Positions 58,504 to 64,000 of a stretch of 64,000 nucleotides of DNA are shown here, piece after piece; position 1 is the stretch's first letter; the number at the start of each line of letters is the position of its first letter. The stretch lies in contig JARGSG010000051.1 in the NCBI GenBank assembly GCA_030374805.1, positions 248,001 through 312,000 on the forward strand, read 5' to 3'. Source of the stretch: Gracilaria gracilis. Lineage: Eukaryota; Rhodophyta; Florideophyceae; Gracilariales; Gracilariaceae. The notes beneath the pieces are model-generated. The model saw only the letters and a list, made by a program, of their open reading frames with translations. It did not search any database and had not been told where the DNA came from. The translations under genes were made by a program, and so were the position numbers.

Positions 58504-58528
58504 CTTGGCGGTGTAAAAAGCACGTCTG

Positions 58529-59256
58529 TGTTGATGTATGGATGTGGTCGAGTGCCTGTCAGTCCCTCAAAGGTGCTCCAAGTACTTGGAATACAAAGTT
58601 GCAGGGGAGCATGGGCACTTTTGGGCACCCTCAGGAGAAAAGCGCATATGCGTGTCTCCGCGACCCGAACGTGATACTGTATTATAATTGGCTACTGCAA
58701 ATGGCTACATGCAACGTGGTTTGCACAAGTGGAACGTGTTGTATGGAGCGAGAAGGGCAGATGGAACAAGTGGTACGCTGTGATTGGCTGCAGCCTGTAG
58801 GTGGTGGCCAGTTATGCGTTAGCGGAGTGTCTGTTATTATAGGCCATTGTGAGGGGTTGTGCAATGTATGCGATTCTGGGCTACTATGAAGGGTTTTGGA
58901 GCGAATGTGCGATTCTGAGCTGCGCGAGGGTGTTGGCTGTGCCAGACCGAAATTGTCAATTTTTTAGAGCAAGATATGGATCATGGAGTTGGCATTGGAT
59001 TTGGCACGATTTGATTTAGTTGTTTGAATTCGTATTGTGTTTTGCGCGCGCTTTTGCTGTCAAAGTGTACACTTTGACAACGTGTGCAGTTATGTCGCTG
59101 GCTGCGACGGCGGCGGCGGGCGCTAAAGTATTTGTAGGTTGCGATCGCTGCCCGATCACTAAACTCGGGAAGAAGGTGGCCTACCCCCTTTGTTTGTCTT
59201 ACTCATCTTCTTCACTACTTTCTTCTTTCCTTCTCTAACCTGCGTTCGTTGCGTTA
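58529..59256 (+). repeat. 5' LTR of C2
   Basis: It matches the solo LTR at 51,709-52,461 over its length, including TTTCTTCTTTCC near the end. It contains a perfect 22-bp palindrome TGTCAAAGTGTACACTTTGACA at 59,058-59,079 that is only partly kept in the solo copy. Confidence 0.75.
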
Positions 59257-59951
59257 GTTTATGGGCCCAGAGCGTCGACTATTCGCAGACGTCACGCTCT
59301 TCTAACTTTTCATTTGGATTCTAAGAAGTTTTCCTATCTGCGACAGGTACGCGTATTGGGCGAGCGAGCGAACGAGCGAGCGCGAAGGACCGCGCTGATT
59401 TCCCACAAGTGACAAGCAGGGGCTAACTGGTGAACGCATATCTTTGGCTACTAACCTCCCTGGGACGTCTCGTACGGATTGTAAAGCCCCTCGCTCTGAA
59501 GTGCGCAGAGCAGGGTAGGTCAAGAAGATATCGCATCTCACCTGGAGAGAGTAACCAGGGATCAGAGGTTCGGACCTCTAGGGTAACCGGAGCTAGAGAA
59601 CTCCTGCCAGTGGACCCGCTGCTTTTCCTTCGTCTTCTTTCTTGTTTCCGGGTTTGAGTTCTGTCTCACCCGTGAGTATACTCCAGGCGTCGAGTACCCG
59701 AACTCCGCCTGTGATCGCGTATGGGACGCGTCCCGACGAGCGTTGTAGACTTTGTTACACGGTCTCCGCTGGGGCCCTCGCTGTTGAGTGTCGAGAGTAC
59801 TCCACTCCAGCCTCTCCCCTCTTTGTGTAACATAAGCATTGAGTCCCTCACACTGCTTGTATTGTTGTTTGTCAAAAGTTGCTTTTGTTTCTCTCTCCTG
59901 TTTTCTGCTTGGTTTCCTGGATCTGGTTGTATTCGGAACGAGTCTTTCACA
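59257..59951 (+). other. C2 primer-binding site and untranslated leader
   Basis: GTTTATGGGCCCAGAG at 59,257 pairs with the initiator tRNA-Met anticodon arm, with one mismatch relative to the C3 site. The segment 59,429-59,592 matches 54,628-54,783 in the C3 leader, although the LTRs of the two families differ. A hairpin AGAGGTTCGGACCTCT lies in it (about 59,566-59,581). Confidence 0.6.
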
Positions 59952-60800
59952 ATGTCAGACTCGGAAAAGAAAACTGAAACCAACTCTGGTGTGAAGATTC
60001 CCCGCTTCCGTGGCAAACGCGGTGAGGATTACGCACTTTGGCGGCATCGTCTTCGTGCCGCATGTCGCATCAAAGGTGTCTGGAATGTTGTTAACACTGA
60101 TGCTGAGCAGTCTATATCCACTGATACCACTGGTACGGATGGTCAAGGACCTTCTGCAGAGGCCATTCGCACATTGTCTAAGCGTGAGAAGGCCTGTGGG
60201 ATCATCATATGTGCACTTGGCGATGCTCCTCTACGTGTGGTAATGGACGTGGATGATGATCCGGCACGAATGCTCAAGATGCTTGATGCGCGTTATGCAT
60301 CTAATCGAACGGTTTCTCGGATCGCGGTTCAGACTCAACTGTTCCGTATGTCGTACAATGGACAGAACATGTCTGAATATGTCGATCAATTCACTGCATT
60401 GTTCTCACAGTTGGATCGCATGGGCAAGGATGCCGCTATTCCGGAATCGCATAAGGCTCCTATGCTTTGGCTTCTGTTGATCTGCAAAGTTCTTTGGAGT
60501 CTACCGCTGCGGCGTTGCGCACCAAGGAAATATCCGAACTGACTTGGGATTATGTTGCTACCACACTTATCGATGAGTACAATGCACGTCATATAACTTC
60601 TGGACGTAGTCGCAGTCGCAAGAAGAATAAAGGAAAAGGTTCTGGAAGGCACTCTGGTACCTCTCCAAGTGCAAATCATCGAGATGGAAATGACTCTGAT
60701 GATGCCCCTACTAATCCTGCACTGGCAGCTGGTAGCACCAATGGTCATCACTGCGATTTTTGTGATCGTGATGGACACACTCAGGACCGATGCTACATGA
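59952..60800 (+). pseudogene. C2 gag with zinc knuckle
   Basis: It begins MSDSEKKTETNSGVKIPRF, then has the copia-type gag pattern YALWRHRLRAA and LRVVMDVDDD, and a knuckle CDFCDRDGHTQDRC near 60,751-60,792. It has the normal position between leader and protease. It is a fossil part of C2. Confidence 0.75.
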
Positions 60801-63800
60801 ACCCAGACAATCCGGACAACCATTTACCGAAGAGTATCCTGGACAAGCTTACATGGAAGTCAAAAGATAAGCCGAAGACCTCTTCAAAATCATCTGGCAA
60901 ATCGTCCAAGATCGAAATAGCTGGCATGTCTATGGAGAAAGCAACGGTTCAAACACCCACTCAAAGAGACATGGACACTTACGCAGATAGTGGAGCGACC
61001 TCGCACTACTTCCATTCTGCTTCCGCATTCATTCCCAGTACACTGCATGATGTGGAGAAGCGTGTTATAGAGCTTACAGATAAGACATGTGTGTCTGCAA
61101 CTCAGCGTGAAGATGTGATTCTGCCTTTCGAGAATGTGAATTTACGTCTGAGTGATGCACTCCTGGTTCCTTCAATGGAGTTCAACTTGGTTTCTGTGGG
61201 TTGCTTAGCCGACAAACAGATTGAGTCACGTTTCCGTTCTGCAGAAGTTCGTCTGATTCATGACAATGGTTTCCACATTGGGTCAGGAAAGCGCGATAAA
61301 CGTTCCGGACTGTACACTTTGCCGGAACCAGTAGCGCATTTCACTCATGAACGAGCTCTTACTTCCAGCCAGGTTGATTTGGATTGCGCATTAAAGGCCT
61401 CGATGACTGCTTTGACACAGCTATGGCACCGAAGACTTGCACATATGAACCCCAGAGACTTGCAAGTTGTTCACAAACATGCAGATGGTGTGCCAAGTCT
61501 TGCGAAAATGGAGGAGGTCTGTCGGTCATGCCGTCTTGGAAAAGCACACAAACTACCGTTTCCTGGTTCATTTAGTCGTGAATCGTCAGTTGGTGACAAA
61601 GTGCACACTGACATCATCGGTCCACTCACCACATCGTTTCCGGACAGGTTTAAGTATGCGTCAGCATTCGTAGATGACCACTCACGATATGTTATCATTG
61701 GATTCATGAAACACCGCAGCCAAATCAGTGAGGTGTATGATGGTGTTGCGCAGAAGCTCAAGCAGCTTGGAGGAGTGGCGGTGAAGAAACTGCACTCGGA
61801 TGGCGCTAAGGAATACATTGCGTTACAAGATAATCCAGAAAACGCATTTGAAGACACTTCCTTTTCACCTCCGTACACTCCGGAGCACAACTCCATAGCC
61901 GAGCGCATCAATCGCACTATGGAGGAAGCAGCTCGGGCTATGCTCATTCAGGCCAATCTACCGGAATGTTTGTGGGTCTTTGCGTTGAAACATGTACAGT
62001 TTGTGCGGAACCGTGTTCCACATTCAACTACTGGAAGCACTCCGTACTCGTTGATCACGGGAAACAGGCCGACATTGAAGCACATCCGTGTGTTTGGATG
62101 TGCAGCTTTCGTACTGAAGATGATCGAAGGAACCAAGTTCGAGTCTCGTGCACTTGAGGGGGTGTACTTGCAGACTCTTGAGCATGGTGTATTCGATGTA
62201 CTTGTCAGAGATGATGATGGTCTACCGCGCATCATGTACTCACGTCATGTCACATTTGATGAGAATTCATTCCCTGGTGCCGAGTACTTGGAGGAGTTTA
62301 TGGAGGATGAATGTGCATCTGACACAGACTACAGTTCTGAGCCTGCGCCATGCTCCGACTCCGACGGCTCTTACTCTGATGATCCTGGTGACGAAGTAAA
62401 TGTGGATGACATTTGTGACAGTACGAGTGGCCCCGATGATAAATCTGGCCCAATTGCCGAAGAAGCATTACCTGCACCAAGTAATGAAAGCAGTGGTGAT
62501 GGTGTGGACAATGCTGAAGGTGATGGCTCTGCTGATGAAAGTGACCACCACCCTGCGAACGACACAGCTCACGAGCGCACTGGTGACACGGACGACTCTA
62601 CCGAACCACCACGATACCCGCGACGCACGCGTCGTGCACCCCGGAGGTGGTACATGGCTGCGTCTGCAACCACATCTGCAGTTGAGGTTACCACAAGTGA
62701 TGAACCTACGCTGAAGGAAACAATGTCCGCGACGCCCATCGAGCAGAGCTTATGGCGAGCAGCCATTGAAGATGAACTCGCATCACTTGAGTCAAAGAAT
62801 ACTTGGAAAGAGGACAAGTCTCCATCGCAACAACCACTGCCCACGCACATTGTGCTCAAGGTCAAGCTTTATGCAGATGGTTCGGTGAAACGCTTCAAGG
62901 CTCGAGTCGTGGCCGGTGGTAATCACCAAACCTTTGGTGAGAACTACATGGAAACGTATGCTCCAGTGGTTTCGTTGGCATAGTACGTTTCTTCCTCTAC
63001 TTGACTCTATGCTTGCAGATGTATATTGCTCAGGTGGATGTGAAGACTGCATTCTTCAACGGCGATCTCGACGAGGATGTTTGGGTAATGTCACCACGCG
63101 GTGTTTCTGGAATTGGCTCACGATGCTATAAGCTTCAAAAGGCAATGTACGGGCTAGAGCAAGCACATCTAGCCTGGCACACCAAGTTGACGGGGCGATC
63201 TGCGAGCCATTGGATTTGAAGAGTTGCCGAATGCTCATTGTGTGTTTCGGCGAGCCAGTAAACACAAAGGCTACGCGTACATCCTTGTGTATGTGGACGA
63301 TCTGCTAATCTTTACTCCATCTGCAGAAGACCGGTCTGGGATCCTGGAGGAGCTTCGGAGCCTGTACGAGATCCGTGTTGAGAACAAAGTAACTCTCTAC
63401 CTGGGTGTGGAACTCACTGAGAGCATAGACGACGATGGTCGTTTAACTGGGATGCAACTTGCACAGCCGTTGTATATCGAAGGAATGCTTCGACGCTTTG
63501 GTCTTGACAGGAACAAACCAGCTCGCAGCCCCATGGTAGAATCTTTCTTCACAGGACTTGCGGAGGAGGAAGACAAATCCCCTCAGGATGTGCAGCTATA
63601 CCAGCAGATGATCGGGTCTCTGCTGTACTTGGCACTTCGCACACGCGTGGACATTCTCGCACCAGTACTCATTCTTGCACGCTTTCAAAGCAACCCAACA
63701 CCATACTGTCACAGGGCAGCGAAACGGGTTCTGCGCTACTTACAAGGAACTTGCAAACATGGGTTGAATTATCACGCTGGCTCCCTGGACATGGAAGCGT

Positions 63801-64000
63801 ATGTCGATTCGGGACTATGCCGGCGACAAGTCCGATCGGAAGTCCATGTCGGGATACATGATCAAGTTTGGGTCCGCCGTGGTATTCTTTGGTGCAAAGG
63901 AAACAAGTTTCAGTTGCATTGTCTACTGCAGAGGCTGAGTACTACGCCTTTGACCATGGCAGCGCAGGAGGTTGTTGTGGATGAAGCGTCTACTATCTGA
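60801..64000 (+). pseudogene. C2 pol: protease, integrase, reverse transcriptase, RNase H start
   Basis: The protease motif YADSGATSHYF lies near 60,980. GAG-pre-integrase (LWHRRLAHMNPRDLQ) and the zinc pair CRSCRLGKAH lie near 61,420-61,545. The integrase core (HTDIIGPL, HNSIAERINRTMEEAARAML) lies at about 61,600-61,945. Reverse transcriptase (QVDVKTAFFNGDLDED, VYVDDLLIFT) follows from about 62,780, and the RNase H start (YVDSGL) lies near 63,800. This is the Ty1/copia order, continuing past the window. Confidence 0.8.

Larger units (their letters stand above)
54785..58528 (-). mobile_element. C1: Ty1/copia element on the minus strand
   Basis: The 3' LTR is 54,785-55,583, with the polypurine tract GACAGAGGTGGGG immediately before it on the minus strand (55,584-55,596). 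Coding remains run from 58,503 down to 55,658: gag zinc knuckle, protease, GAG-pre-integrase, reverse transcriptase and RNase H. It lies in the leader of C3, in opposite orientation, and is itself interrupted by C2 at 58,529; its 5' part is outside the window. It is a fossil with a few breaks and long readable stretches, so moderately young. Confidence 0.75.
58529..64000 (+). mobile_element. C2: Ty1/copia element, youngest in the nest, runs off the window
   Basis: The 5' LTR is 58,529-59,256 (TGTTGATGTATGG...GCGTTA, 728 bp). The primer-binding site follows at 59,257, then a leader to 59,951, gag from 59,952 and pol to the window end. It belongs to the same LTR family as the solo LTR at 51,709. 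It lies in C1's gag, so it inserted last among the copia elements here. Coding sequence is largely readable with about three breaks in view; the 3' LTR lies beyond the window. Confidence 0.8.

Overview
The window is eukaryotic nuclear DNA in which three recognisable host genes sit in a dense, layered mass of transposable elements. Supporting this are two short spliceosomal introns (72 and 58 bp, GT...AG), secreted eukaryotic-type enzymes, Ty3/gypsy and Ty1/copia LTR retroelements, and a Mutator-like DNA transposon carrying a Ulp1-type protease. Intron-poor compact genes among so many LTR elements would suit a red alga (Florideophyceae) or an oomycete-like lineage, but the sequence alone does not settle the organism.

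Region by region. 1-5,100 holds no recognisable gene. About 5,100-8,050 is an old gypsy remnant (called GypA-3) whose 5' LTR and primer-binding site can still be seen. 8,051-10,847 is empty of recognisable features. 10,848-21,109 is an old chromodomain-bearing gypsy element on the minus strand (GypA-1) that also carries a long reading frame on the opposite strand next to its 3' LTR. 21,110-about 27,420 is a second gypsy element on the minus strand (GypB), invaded by a 997-bp solo LTR with a GTCAA target-site duplication.

The host island is 28,741-36,632. It holds a secreted LPMO-like protein gene (plus strand, one intron), a secreted AA15-like LPMO gene with a C-terminal Ig-like domain (minus strand, convergent with the first), a GC-rich upstream region with five CACGTG boxes in 213 bp, and an atypical short-chain-dehydrogenase/NmrA-like NAD(P)-binding gene (plus strand, TATA box). 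The two LPMO-like genes probably act outside the cell on structural polysaccharide.

36,915-64,000 is a nest of elements. An AT-rich terminal-inverted-repeat DNA element (36,915-38,826) is invaded by a younger GypA copy (GypA-2, from 38,827). A 7.2-kb MULE (39,102-46,350) sits inside GypA-2's 3' LTR with a 9-bp target duplication. A 753-bp solo copia LTR (51,709-52,461, TSD GGGGA) and a copia element called C3 (from 52,692) sit inside GypA-2's pol. An opposite-strand copia element, C1 (from 54,785), lies in C3's leader. A third copia element, C2 (from 58,529), lies in C1 and runs off the window. C3 also contains a 112-bp polyadenylated retrocopy. C2 and C3 are primed by the anticodon arm of initiator tRNA-Met. 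All LTR elements are treated here as fossils; C2 looks youngest and GypA-1 and GypA-3 oldest.
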